Positions 25,915-37,740 of a DNA stretch of 64,000 nucleotides are shown piece after piece (the stretch's first letter is position 1; each line of letters opens with the position of its first letter). Both the position numbers and the translations under genes were made by a program. The DNA comes from Neoaquamicrobium sediminum. Lineage in GTDB: Bacteria; Pseudomonadota; Alphaproteobacteria; Rhizobiales; Rhizobiaceae. The notes beneath the pieces were generated by a model. That model had not been told where the DNA came from, ran no database searches, and saw only the letters and a list, made by a program, of their open reading frames with translations. The stretch spans positions 1,426,001 to 1,490,000 of the forward strand of contig NZ_JABETK010000002.1 in NCBI RefSeq assembly GCF_013240295.1. The letters are read 5' to 3'.

Positions 25915-26068
25915 GCCCCCTCTGTCCTGCCGGACATCTCCCCCACAAGGGGGAGATCAGTCGGCCGCTTTGCTTTCGCCAATCGGTAGCGTGGTAGAAG
26001 GAGTGCCGGCGGCGAAGCTGCCGATCTCCCTCCTCGTGGGGAGATGTCCGGCAGGACAGAGGGGGCGC
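25915..26068. repeat. RIME-like long palindromic repeat between the P450 gene and paaZ
   Basis: Second copy of the element at 18513-18667. Arms 25915-25958 and 26023-26068 share the order GCCCCCTCTG, TGTCCTGCCGGACA, CATCTCCCCCAC. Relative to copy 1, the small inner hairpin has changed from GGCC..GGCC to GTCC..GGAC on both arms. Confidence 0.85.
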
Positions 26069-26125
26069 GACGGAACACCCACCGCAAAGGACAACGGCAC
26101 GTCTCGCTGCCCCGGAGATTAATCC

Positions 26126-28154
26126 ATGACTATCCTCCCCCTCCACAGCTACGCGGCCGGCCGCTGGATCGCCCCGTCGGGTAACATCACCACGCTGAAG
26201 AGCGCCGTAACGGGCGAGCCGGTAGCCGAGATAGGTAGCGGCGGGCTCGACTATGCCGGCATGGCCGAACATGCCCGGCGGACAGGCGGCCCCGCCCTAC
26301 GGACCATGACCTTCCACCAGCGCGCAGCGATGCTGAAGGCGCTCGCGCAATATCTGAACGAGCACCGCGACCCGCTTTACGAGCTTTCCTACGAGACGGG
26401 CTCGACCAAGGCGGACTCGATGATCGACATCGACGGCGGCATCGGCACGCTGTTCGTCTACGCCTCCAAGGGCAAGCGCGAACTGCCGGACGACACGATC
26501 TATGTCGATGGCGCGCTTGAGCAGCTTTCGCGCGGCGGCAACTTCCTCGGCCAGCATGTCGCAACCTCGCTGCAGGGCGTCGCCGTCCACATCAACGCCT
26601 TCAACTTCCCGGTATGGGGGATGCTGGAGAAGCTGGCGCCGACGCTGCTTGCGGGCGTGCCGGCCATCGTCAAGCCGGCCTCGGCCACGGCGTGGCTCAC
26701 CGAGGCAGCGTTCCGCATGATGATCGAATCCGGCCTGCTGCCGGAAGGTGCCGTGCAACTCATTGCCGGCCCGACCGGCGACCTGCTCGACCGGCTCGGC
26801 TGCCAGGACGTGGTGTCCTTCACCGGCTCGGCGGCAACAGCCGGTATGCTGCGCGCCAATCCTAGGCTGATCGCGAATTCCGTGCGCTTTATCGCCGAGC
26901 AGGATTCACTGAACGCCTCGATCCTTGGGCCCGATGCGTCCCCCGGCACACCGGAATTCGACGCCTTCGTCAAGGAAGTGCATCGTGAGATGACGGCCAA
27001 GGCCGGCCAGAAATGCACGGCCATGCGCCGGCTTATCGTGCCGGACGCGCACCGCGACGCAGTCATCGAGGCGGTCGCCGACAGGCTGGCGAAGACCGTG
27101 ATCGGCAACCCGCGCGACGAGGCAACGCGCATGGGCGCATTGGCAAGCCTCGCCCAGCGCGCCGATGTCCGCGAAAAGGTCGAAGCAATCGCCCGCGAGG
27201 CGCGCCTCGTGCATGGCGATCCGCAAAGGTCGACGTCAGCGGAGCCGACGCCGAGAAGGGCGCTTTCATCTCGCCGTTGCTGTTTGCCTGCGACGACCCG
27301 GACGGTGCCGAGGGCATCCATGCCGTTGAGGCGTTCGGCCCGGTCTCGACCGTGATGGGCTATCGCGACATCGCTCACGCGGCAGCACTTGCCAATCGCG
27401 GCGGCGGCTCGCTTGTGGCCTCGGTGTTCACGCGCGATCCAGCGGTCGCGCGACAGGTCGTTGAAGTCGCCGGGGCGTTCCACGGCCGGCTCTATTTCGC
27501 AAACCGCGACACCGGCAAGGAGGCGACCGGCCACGGCTCCCCCTGCCCCACATGGTGCATGGCGGGCCGGGACGCGCGGGCGGCGGCGAGGAGATGGGCG
27601 GCATTCGCGGCGTCATGCACTACATGCAGCGCACCGCGATCCAGGCGAGTCCTGACCTGATGACCGGCATTACCGGGGGCTGGGTGGCAGGCGCACAGAC
27701 GCTGGAGAAGGATCGCCATCCGTTCCGGATGCGCTTTGCGGAACTGGAAATCGGCCACACGCTGTGGACAAAGAGCCGGCAGGTCACGCTTGAGGACATC
27801 GAGCATTTTGCCGAGTTCACCGGCGACACCTTCTACGCCCATATGGACGAGGAAGCGGCGAAGGCCAATCCGTTCTTCCCCGGCCGCGTCGCGCACGGCT
27901 ACCTGATCCTGTCCTTCGCCGCGGGGCTGTTCGTCGATCCCGCGCCCGGACCTGTGTTGGCCAACTACGGCCTGGACAATTTGCGCTTCATGAAGCCGGT
28001 TTCGCCCGGCGACAGCCTCAAGGTACGGCTAACAGCGAAGACGAAAACGCGGCGCAACGATGAATATGGCGAAGTGCGCTGGGACGTTGCGGTGGTCAAT
28101 CAGGACGGCGAGCAGGTCGCCGGCTACGAACTCCTGACCATGAACGCGATGTAG
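26126..28154 (+). pseudogene. paaZ: Bifunctional ring-opening hydrolase/aldehyde dehydrogenase PaaZ, two frameshifts
   Basis: PaaZ opens oxepin-CoA with its C-terminal MaoC-like hydratase and oxidises the resulting semialdehyde with its N-terminal aldehyde dehydrogenase. Seen: ALDH segments AFNFPVWGMLEKLAPTLLAGVPAIVKPAS, VVSFTGSAATAG and KAGQKCTAMRR (catalytic Cys), then VEAFGPVSTVMGY; then the hydratase with [18 protein letters not shown] and [16 protein letters not shown]. Frame is lost at 27221-27224 (missing G in CCG-GCA) and at 27539-27543 (C run one base short). Joined, the three pieces give about 675 residues, the standard PaaZ length. Both breaks are single-base deletions, so error is likely. 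The [18 protein letters not shown] linker is conserved. Confidence 0.9.
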
Positions 28155-28180
28155 TCGTACCGCGACGAGCAACCTCAATG

Positions 28181-28207
28181 AAAAAAGGGCGGCCCTGGAG
28201 CCGCCCT
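28181..28207 (-). terminator. Rho-independent terminator of the chemoreceptor gene
   Basis: Stem GGGCGGC (28187-28193) and GCCGCCC (28200-28206) with a CCTGGA loop; the A6 tract at 28181-28186 supplies the U tract on the minus strand. It may also serve paaZ weakly from the other side. Confidence 0.85.
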
Positions 28208-28231
28208 GATTCTTCCCGTCGTACGTGACCG

Positions 28232-30199
28232 CTATTCCGCAGCCACCACGCCGCCGAACGCGCCCGCGACGCGCTGGCCGAGCACTCTGGCAGGCGAAGG
28301 GACGGAAGCGCTGTAATCGTCCGCCTCGCGCACGCTGGCCCCACCTTCGACCTTGAAGTGCGAAATGAGCTGGGTGAGGCTGGCGGACTCGCTCGACAGG
28401 CGATGCGTCGCCGCCGTCGTCTCCTCCACCATCGCCGCGTTGCGCTGGGTGACCTGATCCATCTGGTTCATGGCGGTGTTGATCTCGGAGAGCCCCGTCG
28501 ACTGCTCGCCGGCGGCGCTCGCGATCGAATGGACATGCTCGTTGATGTGCACGACATGCGCCTGGATCGTGTCGAGCGCCTCGCCGGTCGCCGTGACAAG
28601 ACGCACCCCGGTGGAGACTTCCTCGCCGGACTTGGTGATGAGGTCCTTGATGTCCTTGGCGGCCGTTGCCGAACGCTGCGCAAGCTCGCGCACTTCCTGC
28701 GCCACAACGGCAAAGCCCCTGCCGGCCTCGCCGGCCCGCGCCGCCTCGACACCCGCATTGAGCGCCAGGAGATTGGTCTGGAAGGCAATCTCATCGATCA
28801 GGCTGATGATCTGGCCGATCTCGCCCGATGCCTGCTCGATGCGGCTCATGGCGCTGACGGCCTCGGCCACCACCTTCGTGGACTGCTCGGTTGAGCGACG
28901 GGCCTCGTCGACCATCCGGCTTGCCTCCTGCGCGCGATCGGTCGACTCGCGCACCGTCGCGGTGATCTCGTCGAGCGCGGCGGAGGTCTCCTCCAGGGAA
29001 GCCGCCTGCTGTTCGGTGCGCCGCGACAGGTCGTCCGCAGCCGAGCGCAGCTCGACGGTATTGGAACCGATCGTGTCCGAGGTGATCCGAACGTCGCGCA
29101 GCACACTACGCAGCGTCTGCATGGTGGAATTGACGTTGTGCTGCAATTCCTCGAACGCGCCCTGGAAATTGCCGTTCATGCTCTGGGTCAGGTCGCCCTC
29201 GGCAAGGCTGGCCACCACGCGGCGAACCTCGGCGATGCCGGTGTCGACGCTGGTCACCAGCTCGTTGACGCTGGCCGCGAAACGGTTGAGGTCGGCGTCC
29301 TGATAGTCCTTCGTGATGCGACGGTCGAAATTGCCCTGCACGGCGCTGGCGACCACTTCGGCGATGCTGGTCTGCAGGTCGGCGCTCTTCGCCTGAAGGG
29401 CTGCTTCCTGTGCGTTCAGCTCGCGCACCTTGAGGGCGTTCTGCTTGAACACCTCGACGGCCTTGGCCATCTCGCCGATCTCGTCCTTGCGACCGGCAAA
29501 CGGAATATCCGCTTCGAGATTGCCTTCGGCGAGCATTTTCATGGTTCCCGTCAGGCCGCGGATCGGGCGGCTGAGCTGTGCGGTGCCGATATAGGCCGCA
29601 GCACCCGCGCCGGCGGCAAGCCCAACCAGAACAACGGACCCGATGAGGATCGCCATGCGCGTCTGGAACGAAGCCAGGTCGACCTTCATGTCCGCCAGGA
29701 TCTGCTGGTCGCGATTGACGACCGCGTCGATTTCGGCCTGAAACGCCTTGCGGTTCGCCCGGTTCTGCTCGTTGTTGCCCTGAATGTTGGCTTCCGCCGG
29801 GCTCACCTCGGTGCCAAGGCGTGCGGTTTCGGCCCGGAAGGCGCGAAACTCGGCTGAGCGGTCCACGACTGCGTTGAAATCCGCAAGCCCTTCGGCGTCG
29901 ACCAGCGGCCGCCACTGCTCCAGCAGGGCGTCCATCCGGTCGAGCGACCGATAAATGCCCTCGCCGAATTGTTCGGCCTGTTCCGTGGATGACGATGCGT
30001 AGATGCCGCGCGCATCCATCACCACGGCGGTGACATAGCGGTTGAGGCGTTCGCCAAGATAGGCGCGCTCCGACGCGTTTTCCAGCGCCGCCAGCCGCGC
30101 ATTGTATTCGTTGAGCGTGTAGACGGCCATGCCGCCGATCGCCACCGCGACCAGGCCCATCAGGCCGACGATCGCATAAATCTTGCTACCAATCTTCAT
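28232..30199 (-). CDS. Methyl-accepting chemotaxis protein
   Basis: A 655-residue chemoreceptor. The N-terminus is a membrane helix ([21 protein letters not shown]), followed by about 150 periplasmic residues with a four-helix-bundle look, a second helix ([24 protein letters not shown]), HAMP region ([42 protein letters not shown]) and a second HAMP-like unit, then the signalling domain. The hairpin tip [43 protein letters not shown] is intact. The C-terminus has no CheR-binding pentapeptide. Ligand unknown; its place between paa and pca clusters makes an aromatic-acid attractant plausible. Own terminator at 28181. Confidence 0.93.
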   Translation of the reverse strand: MKIGSKIYAIVGLMGLVAVAIGGMAVYTLNEYNARLAALENASERAYLGERLNRYVTAVVMDARGIYASSSTEQAEQFGEGIYRSLDRMDALLEQWRPLVDAEGLADFNAVVDRSAEFRAFRAETARLGTEVSPAEANIQGNNEQNRANRKAFQAEIDAVVNRDQQILADMKVDLASFQTRMAILIGSVVLVGLAAGAGAAAYIGTAQLSRPIRGLTGTMKMLAEGNLEADIPFAGRKDEIGEMAKAVEVFKQNALKVRELNAQEAALQAKSADLQTSIAEVVASAVQGNFDRRITKDYQDADLNRFAASVNELVTSVDTGIAEVRRVVASLAEGDLTQSMNGNFQGAFEELQHNVNSTMQTLRSVLRDVRITSDTIGSNTVELRSAADDLSRRTEQQAASLEETSAALDEITATVRESTDRAQEASRMVDEARRSTEQSTKVVAEAVSAMSRIEQASGEIGQIISLIDEIAFQTNLLALNAGVEAARAGEAGRGFAVVAQEVRELAQRSATAAKDIKDLITKSGEEVSTGVRLVTATGEALDTIQAHVVHINEHVHSIASAAGEQSTGLSEINTAMNQMDQVTQRNAAMVEETTAATHRLSSESASLTQLISHFKVEGGASVREADDYSASVPSPARVLGQRVAGAFGGVVAAE

Positions 30200-30218
30200 G
30201 GCAGAACCCCCAATTTGC

Positions 30219-30234
30219 GGGTCCGTACGGACCC
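30219..30234. promoter_or_regulatory. Perfect 16-base palindrome upstream of the chemoreceptor start
   Basis: GGGTCCGTACGGACCC at 30219-30234 lies 19 bases before the chemoreceptor start codon, in the 236-base gap to pcaB. It could be an operator or a 5' mRNA hairpin limiting translation. The rest of the gap holds a G+C-poor patch and a GGAGGAG at 30375-30381 with no convincing gene behind it. Confidence 0.4.
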
Positions 30235-30435
30235 TGTCGCCCTACCCCGCCTCTCGACAGGGAGACACGCATGCCCGAGGCCGCGCCGTCGGCAACAAAG
30301 TATGCCGGCGGCGAGCCGATTTGCCCGTCCGCGCACCACTAATGAGCGCTTTGGTTAAGCTTGATTTAAATTGGAGGAGCTACGCGTGGATTATGCCGCA
30401 AAAGCCTGATGACGCTACGGAATCCCTTGCAGGGT

Positions 30436-31506
30436 CTAGCCTCGGGCGCCGGTTTCGCGGAACGCCATCGACATGGCCAGCGCTTCCGCCTTGCGGAGCG
30501 CAGAAGCGGTCGCCACCACCATTTGCGGCAGCGTCAGCCACTCCAGCGTCCAGGCCGCACCAGAGCGCTCGTTTTCATGCACCATCGCATGGTGCATGCC
30601 GGCAACCAGCGTTGCATTGAACCGGGCGAGCGCCACAAGCGTCTCTGCATCGACAGGATTGACCTTGTGCGGCATGGCGGATGAGCCGCCGCCGGAGGAA
30701 AGCTTCACCTCGCCCACCTCCGATTGCGCCAGCAGCGCCACATCCTGTCCCATCTTGCCGAGGCTTCCGGTCACGAGCGAAAGCCAGGAGGCAAATGCAA
30801 CGATCCCGTCGCGTTCACTGTGGCGCGCGCGGGACAGTGCCCGCAGCCCGAGCTTTTCGGCCAGCCGTCGGATGACGGCTGGTGCCGCGTCGCCAAGCTT
30901 CTCCAATGTCCCCGCCGCGCCACCGAAATGCAGGACGCAGACATCGTCGCGAACCCCCGCGAGCCTTTCGCGATGCCGCTCCAGCGGCTCGTGCCAGCTT
31001 GCGATCTTGCGCGAGGCGGGCACGGGAATGGCCGACTGCATGCGGGTATGCGCCATCGTCTCGACGGCACCGTCCCGCGCTTCCAGCCGCTTGAGCTCAT
31101 CGACCACCGACGCCAGCCGCGCCTCGATGACGCCCATGGCATCCTTGAGCCTTATGGCTAGGCTGGTGTCGATAACGTCCTGGCTCGTCGCCCCAAAGTG
31201 AACACGGCTGGCATGGGGCTCACCCACCGCCGCGCGAAGCTGGCGCACCAGTTCCGGCACCACCACGCCGTCGCGCGCCGTCCCCGCCCGCAGCTCGTCC
31301 ATATCGGGTTCGAATGTGTCGAGCGCCGTGGCGATTGCAACCGCCGCGTCGCTGTCTATCAGCCCTTCCTCGGCCTCGACTGCAGCAAGTGCTGTCTCGA
31401 AGGAGAGCATTGCGGCAATGTCCGCTTGCGCGGAAAAACACGAACCGACCTCCTCGTCACCGAGCAGCCCTGAAAGGAATAGATGGTCGAAAGGCGAAAC
31501 GGTCAC
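30436..31506 (-). CDS. pcaB: 3-carboxy-cis,cis-muconate cycloisomerase PcaB
   Basis: PcaB lactonises beta-carboxymuconate, the ring-cleavage product of protocatechuate. It is a fumarase/aspartase-fold protein of 356 residues with TSQDVIDTSLAIRLKDA, HTRMQSAIPVPASRKIASW and the signature loop SSGGGSSAMPHKVNPVDAE. The start is GTG at 31506 (VSPFDHLFLSG follows); upstream in-frame codons lie in a dispersed repeat and would add non-homologous sequence. The repeat at 31547-31678 separates it from pcaG. Confidence 0.92.
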   Translation of the reverse strand: MTVSPFDHLFLSGLLGDEEVGSCFSAQADIAAMLSFETALAAVEAEEGLIDSDAAVAIATALDTFEPDMDELRAGTARDGVVVPELVRQLRAAVGEPHASRVHFGATSQDVIDTSLAIRLKDAMGVIEARLASVVDELKRLEARDGAVETMAHTRMQSAIPVPASRKIASWHEPLERHRERLAGVRDDVCVLHFGGAAGTLEKLGDAAPAVIRRLAEKLGLRALSRARHSERDGIVAFASWLSLVTGSLGKMGQDVALLAQSEVGEVKLSSGGGSSAMPHKVNPVDAETLVALARFNATLVAGMHHAMVHENERSGAAWTLEWLTLPQMVVATASALRKAEALAMSMAFRETGARG

Positions 31507-31546
31507 GGGTTCATACCAGCAGCAATGAGACGAATGGGAATGATGG

Positions 31547-31678
31547 TGCGTCCTTCGAGGCTCGCTTCGCTCGCACCTCAGGATGAGGGAGGTGGGTTGA
31601 TCGAATCCGCTCGCGGTGGGCTCGATGCACAACAGTCCTCATCCTGAGGTGCGAGCGAAGCGAGCCTCGAAGGACGCA
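31547..31678. repeat. Long inverted repeat between pcaG and pcaB
   Basis: Two 42-base arms (31547-31588 and 31637-31678), each holding TGCGTCCTTCGAGGCTCGC and CACCTCAGGATGAGG, are exact reverse complements around a 48-base loop. The same outer and inner sequences recur at 63393-63665 and in part near 37632, so this is a dispersed element. Confidence 0.85.
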
Positions 31679-31718
31679 CATTGCCACGGCGGGTGTCAAC
31701 CAACAGCGCTCAAAGCCA

Positions 31719-32333
31719 TCAGATGTCGAAGAAGACGGTTTCCTTCTCGCCCTGCAGATGGATGTCGAAGCGATAGCCGTCTTCGACAGGCTCGGCCACC
31801 AGCGTCGGCACCCGAACGCGGTGCTCGATGCGTGCGAGGACCGGGTCCTCGGCATTGGCCGCCTCCTCGTCACCGAAATACATGCGCGTGTGCAGGCCGA
31901 TATTGATGCCCCGCGCGACGATCCAGAAGGTGACGTGCGGCGCCATCAGCCTGCCATCGGTGAAGGGCACGCGGCCGGGCTTGACCGTCTCGAAACGGAA
32001 TTCGCCCGAAACCATATCCGTCGCGCAACGCCCCCAGCCGGTGAAATTGGGGTCCGCCGCACCGCGCATCTCCGAGGGCGAGTTGTAGAGACCGTCGGCG
32101 TCAGCCTGCCAGATCTCGACCAGCGCATCCCTCAGCGGGGTCCCGGTGCCGTCGAGCACGCGCCCGGTGATGGCAATGCGTTTCCCGCGCGTCTTGTCGT
32201 TCACCATGCTGGAGCCGAGATCGTGCGGATAAACACCGCTGATTTCGGAGAAGTTCGGCGTCAGCCCGATATGGACGTAGGGACCGGCGGTCTGCGACGC
32301 GCTTTCCTTGAAGCGATTGAGCGGCTGGGCCAT
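31719..32333 (-). CDS. pcaG: Protocatechuate 3,4-dioxygenase alpha subunit PcaG
   Basis: PcaG pairs with PcaH in intradiol cleavage of protocatechuate. The 204-residue protein has the intradiol fold marks GRVLDGTGTPLRDALVEIWQADADGLYNSP and GWGRCATDMVSGEFRFETVKPG, and RMYFGDEEAANAEDPVL near the end. It lacks the Tyr/His iron ligands, as alpha subunits do. The ATG at 32333 begins two bases before the pcaH stop codon position, so the pair is tightly linked. Confidence 0.94.
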   Translation of the reverse strand: MAQPLNRFKESASQTAGPYVHIGLTPNFSEISGVYPHDLGSSMVNDKTRGKRIAITGRVLDGTGTPLRDALVEIWQADADGLYNSPSEMRGAADPNFTGWGRCATDMVSGEFRFETVKPGRVPFTDGRLMAPHVTFWIVARGINIGLHTRMYFGDEEAANAEDPVLARIEHRVRVPTLVAEPVEDGYRFDIHLQGEKETVFFDI

Positions 32334-32335
32334 GG

Positions 32336-33482
<1,147 letters not shown>

Positions 33483-33492
33483 CGGTTGATCC

Positions 33493-34767
<1,275 letters not shown>

Positions 34768-34785
34768 TCACTGCCGGAGCGAGAT

Positions 34786-35675
34786 ATGGCCAACGCGGTC
34801 CCCTCATATCGCCTTTATCGTGAGAAATCAGGAGAATCCGGAGACTTCTGGATTCACAGCGAAACGATCCCTGAGCGTACGCACCTGCACAATTGGGAGA
34901 TTTCCCGGCATCGGCACGACTCCTTCTTCCAGATATTCCTGCTGACGGCCGGCAGCGGCGAGATCGTGGGTGCAAATGACCTGCGGCATTTCGAGGCTCC
35001 CTGCGTTTTGTTCATCCCGCGGGGGCGGTGCACGGTTTCCGCTTTTCCCGCGAGATCGACGGGCTGGTCCTGACCGCGCTCGGCGACCGGCTCGCCTCCC
35101 TTGCCGCGGCGGACCGGCGGATCGCGGCGTTCGCGGCGACGACCCAGGTGGTTTCGCTGCGACCTAAGGACGACAACGCCGGCCTGCTGATCGAGAGCGT
35201 GCGCCGGCTTCACGCCGAGCTTCACGGACGCGCAGCCGGACGGCTCCTGCTTCTCGAGCCGCTCATGACGGCAGCGATCGTCGCGCTGGTTCGCGCCGGT
35301 ACGCTATCGACGGCACAGGGTGACGCTTCCGCGACCGAAGACCGGATCGAGAAGCTGACAACGCTGATCGCGGCGCACTGCCGCGAGCACCGGCCTGTGA
35401 CGTTCTATGCGCAATCGATCGGCGTCTCGGCAGCCCATCTCAACCGGCTTGCGCGCGCCGCCACCGGGCTTTCGGTGCAGGAACTGGCCGCTCGCCAGTT
35501 GATGGAAGCGGCCCGGCGCGACCTGATCTTCACGCCGACCCCGGTGCAGGCGATCGCCTATTCGCTCGGCTTCGCCGACCCCGCCTACTTCAACCGCTTC
35601 TTTCGGCGTCACACAGGCGAGACACCGGGAACGTTTCGCGAGGTGGAGAGACGGAAACTCGTGGTCTCGGCCTGA
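34786..35675 (+). pseudogene. pobR: AraC-family activator PobR, one frameshift
   Basis: The locus encodes an AraC-type activator of pobA that responds to 4-hydroxybenzoate in related bacteria. The N-terminal cupin half reads from ATG 34786 (HLHNWEISRHRHDSFFQIFLLTAGSGEIVG, CVLFIP) and the C-terminal two-HTH domain follows in the next frame (FYAQSIGVSAAHLNRLARAATGLSVQEL, QAIAYSLGFADPAYFNRFFRRHTGETPGTFR). The break is at 35016-35025, where CCCGCGGGGG lacks one base needed for PPGAVHGFRFS. The joined length of about 296 residues is typical. It is divergent from pobA with 123 bases between them. Confidence 0.85.
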
Positions 35676-35778
35676 TCGCCGACGACCTGGAATGTGGATG
35701 GAAAAATCGCCGACGATGTCGGATGACGAACCTCGTCTGCGTCCTTCGGTCTCAAGATGCAAAGAGCTGGAGATTTCG

Positions 35779-36432
35779 ATGAAGCCCATCATCACTGCAT
35801 TCGAGCGGTCGCCAGATCGCGGCAAGGGTCTGGCGCGCGACATGCGCGTTCGCTGGGCGCTCGAAGAGGTTGGACAGCCCTATGACGTCCGCCTCGTGTC
35901 GTTCGAGGAGATGAAGCAACCCGCGCATCTCGCGCTTCATCCTTTCGGGCAGATTCCAACCTATCAGCAAGGCAACCTTGCCCTGTTCGAGTCGGGAGCG
36001 ATCGTATTCCATATAGCGGAGCAACACGCTGGTCTGCTGCCGAGAGACCCCGACGCCCGGGCGCGCGTGGTTACCTGGATGTTCGCCGCGCTCAATACGG
36101 TGGAACCACCGATCTTCGACCGCAGTCTGGTAAAGATCCTCGAGCGCGAAGAACCTTGGTACGAGCAGCGCCTGCGCTCTCTGGACAGCAGCATCCGCAA
36201 GCGTTTGGACGGGCTTTCCGCACGCCTTGGCGATGCCGACTGGCTCGACGGCGCTTTCAGTGCGGGCGACCTGCTGATGGTGACGGTGCTGCTGAGGCTG
36301 AAGGCATCGTCGGATATGCTGGACGACTATCCCAACCTTGCCGCCTATGTGGCGCGGGGCGAGGCGAGGCCCGCCTACAAACGCGCTTTCGCCGACCAGC
36401 TTGCCGTCTTCACCGCCGCGTCGGCCGGCTGA
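35779..36432 (+). CDS. Glutathione S-transferase family protein
   Basis: A 217-residue two-domain GST. The thioredoxin-fold half has RDMRVRWALEEVGQPYDVRLV and the glutathione-site segment HPFGQIPTYQQGNLALFESGAIVFHIAEQH; the helical half has DWLDGAFSAGDLLMVTVLLRL with the N-capping box. The ATG at 35779 is chosen because it has GGAG upstream and starts the fold; an earlier in-frame ATG would add 29 unrelated residues. It may detoxify electrophiles from aromatic degradation; the substrate is unknown. Confidence 0.88.
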   Translation: MKPIITAFERSPDRGKGLARDMRVRWALEEVGQPYDVRLVSFEEMKQPAHLALHPFGQIPTYQQGNLALFESGAIVFHIAEQHAGLLPRDPDARARVVTWMFAALNTVEPPIFDRSLVKILEREEPWYEQRLRSLDSSIRKRLDGLSARLGDADWLDGAFSAGDLLMVTVLLRLKASSDMLDDYPNLAAYVARGEARPAYKRAFADQLAVFTAASAG

Positions 36433-36468
36433 TCGTAATCCGGCCGGCGACGCGACGGATCGCTTGCA

Positions 36469-37491
36469 TTAGCGCCAGCCGAGGCCCGGCGCGACATGCT
36501 TGACAATCGCTTCGATCACATGCGCGTTGTAGTCGACGCCGAGCTGGTTCGGCACCGTCAGCAGCAGCGTGTCAGCCTCGGCGATCGCCTCGTCCTCGCG
36601 CAACTGCTCGACCAGCACGTCGGGCTCTGCCGCATAGGTGCGCCCGAAAACGGCGCGCTTCTCCGGCTCGATGTAGCCGAAATGATCGGTGCTCTCACCG
36701 CCACGGCCGAAATAGGCGCGGTCCATGTCGTTCACCAGCGCGAAGATCGAGCGGCTGACGGAAACGCGCGGCGTGCGCTCGTGTCCCGCCGCCTTCCATG
36801 CCTCGCGATAGGCGCGGATCTGCTTGGCCTGCTGCACATGAAGCGGCTCACCGGTCTCGTCGAACTTGAGCGTCGAGCTTTGCAGGTTCATGCCGAGCTT
36901 GGCCGCCCATACCGCCGTGGCGTCGGTCGCCGCGCCCCACCAGACGCGGTCACACAAGCCTTCCGAATGCGGCTCGAGCCGCAAGAGGCCGGGCGGGTTC
37001 GGAAACATCGGCGACGGGTTCGGCTGGGCGAAACCCTTGCCTTTCAACAGCTCGAAGAACATCTCCGCATTGGCGCGCGCCATATCCGTATCGGTCTCGC
37101 CATCGCGCGGGGCGTAGCCGAAATAGCGCCAGCCGTCGATCACCTGCTCGGGCGAGCCGCGGCTGATGCCGAGCTGAAGCCGTCCGCCTGCAATCAGGTC
37201 GGCCGCGCCCGCATCCTCCGCCATGTAGAGCGGGTTCTCGTAGCGCATGTCGATGACGGCGGTGCCGATCTCGATCCGGCTGGTCTTTGCTCCGACTGCG
37301 GCCAGAAGCGGGAACGGCGAGCCGAGCTGACGCGCGAAATGATGCACGCGGAAATAGGCGCCATCCGCGCCCAGTTCCTCCGCGGCCACCGCGAGGTCGA
37401 TTGATTGAAGCAACGCATCCGAAGCGCTCCGCGTGCCGGATTGCGGCGACGGCGACCAGTGGCCGAACGAGAGAAAGCCGATGTTTTTCAT
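36469..37491 (-). CDS. LLM-class flavin-dependent monooxygenase
   Basis: A 340-residue bacterial-luciferase-like (TIM barrel) protein, using reduced FMN from a separate reductase. Seen: GFLSFGHWSP at the N-terminus, GADGAYFRVHHFARQLGSPFPLLAAVGAKTSRIEIGTAVIDMRYENPLYMAEDAGAADLIAGGRLQLGISRGSPEQV, the usual LLM core. The start is the Met at 37491 directly before the first strand. It lies downstream of the pyrimidine-type ABC operon but a terminator at 37692 separates them, so co-function is not implied. It is not RutA-like by its N-terminal pattern. Confidence 0.88.
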   Translation of the reverse strand: MKNIGFLSFGHWSPSPQSGTRSASDALLQSIDLAVAAEELGADGAYFRVHHFARQLGSPFPLLAAVGAKTSRIEIGTAVIDMRYENPLYMAEDAGAADLIAGGRLQLGISRGSPEQVIDGWRYFGYAPRDGETDTDMARANAEMFFELLKGKGFAQPNPSPMFPNPPGLLRLEPHSEGLCDRVWWGAATDATAVWAAKLGMNLQSSTLKFDETGEPLHVQQAKQIRAYREAWKAAGHERTPRVSVSRSIFALVNDMDRAYFGRGGESTDHFGYIEPEKRAVFGRTYAAEPDVLVEQLREDEAIAEADTLLLTVPNQLGVDYNAHVIEAIVKHVAPGLGWR

Positions 37492-37631
37492 GGGAGCATC
37501 CCGAAAGCTGGAAGGATTGAGTTGCCGCACAGGTAGGTCCTTTGCGACGGGCGCTCAAGCCGCCCGGCGGGGCGTGTGATGCACACAATGTCTTCGCAGC
37601 GGCGACAATGGCGGAAGGGCTGGCCTCCACC

Positions 37632-37652
37632 GGAGCGAGCCTCGACGGACGC
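37632..37652. repeat. Fragment of the dispersed CCTCGAAGGACGCA repeat
   Basis: GCGAGCCTCGACGGACGCA resembles the outer end of the long inverted repeat at 31547-31678 with one mismatch. No second arm is present, so it is a solitary remnant between the flavin monooxygenase gene and the ABC operon terminator. Confidence 0.5.
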
Positions 37653-37691
37653 ACAATCGGAAGAACAACGGCCCGTGCACCCGCCACAACG

Positions 37692-37714
37692 AAAAAGGGG
37701 CGGTCGCCCGCCCC
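37692..37714 (-). terminator. Terminator of the pyrimidine transport/catabolism operon
   Basis: Stem GGGGCGG (37697-37703) and CCGCCCC (37708-37714) with a TCGC loop; A5 at 37692-37696 gives the U tract on the minus strand. It lies 27 bases past the substrate-binding protein stop. Confidence 0.85.
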
Positions 37715-37740
37715 TTCCCATGTTTCATGTCCCGTCCCGA

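Noticed and set aside
27552..28154. A separate MaoC-like hydratase gene after paaZ
   Set aside because: It joins the aldehyde dehydrogenase part without gap once the short C run at 27539-27543 is corrected, giving a normal fused PaaZ.
30375..30408. Short leader peptide after GGAGGAG before pcaB's 3' end
   Set aside because: The frame after the GTG at 30386 is only seven codons and no gene follows on that strand; probably chance.
36469..37491. RutA of a Rut-type uracil pathway
   Set aside because: No other rut genes are present, a terminator separates it from the pyrimidine operon, and the window encodes the reductive route instead.
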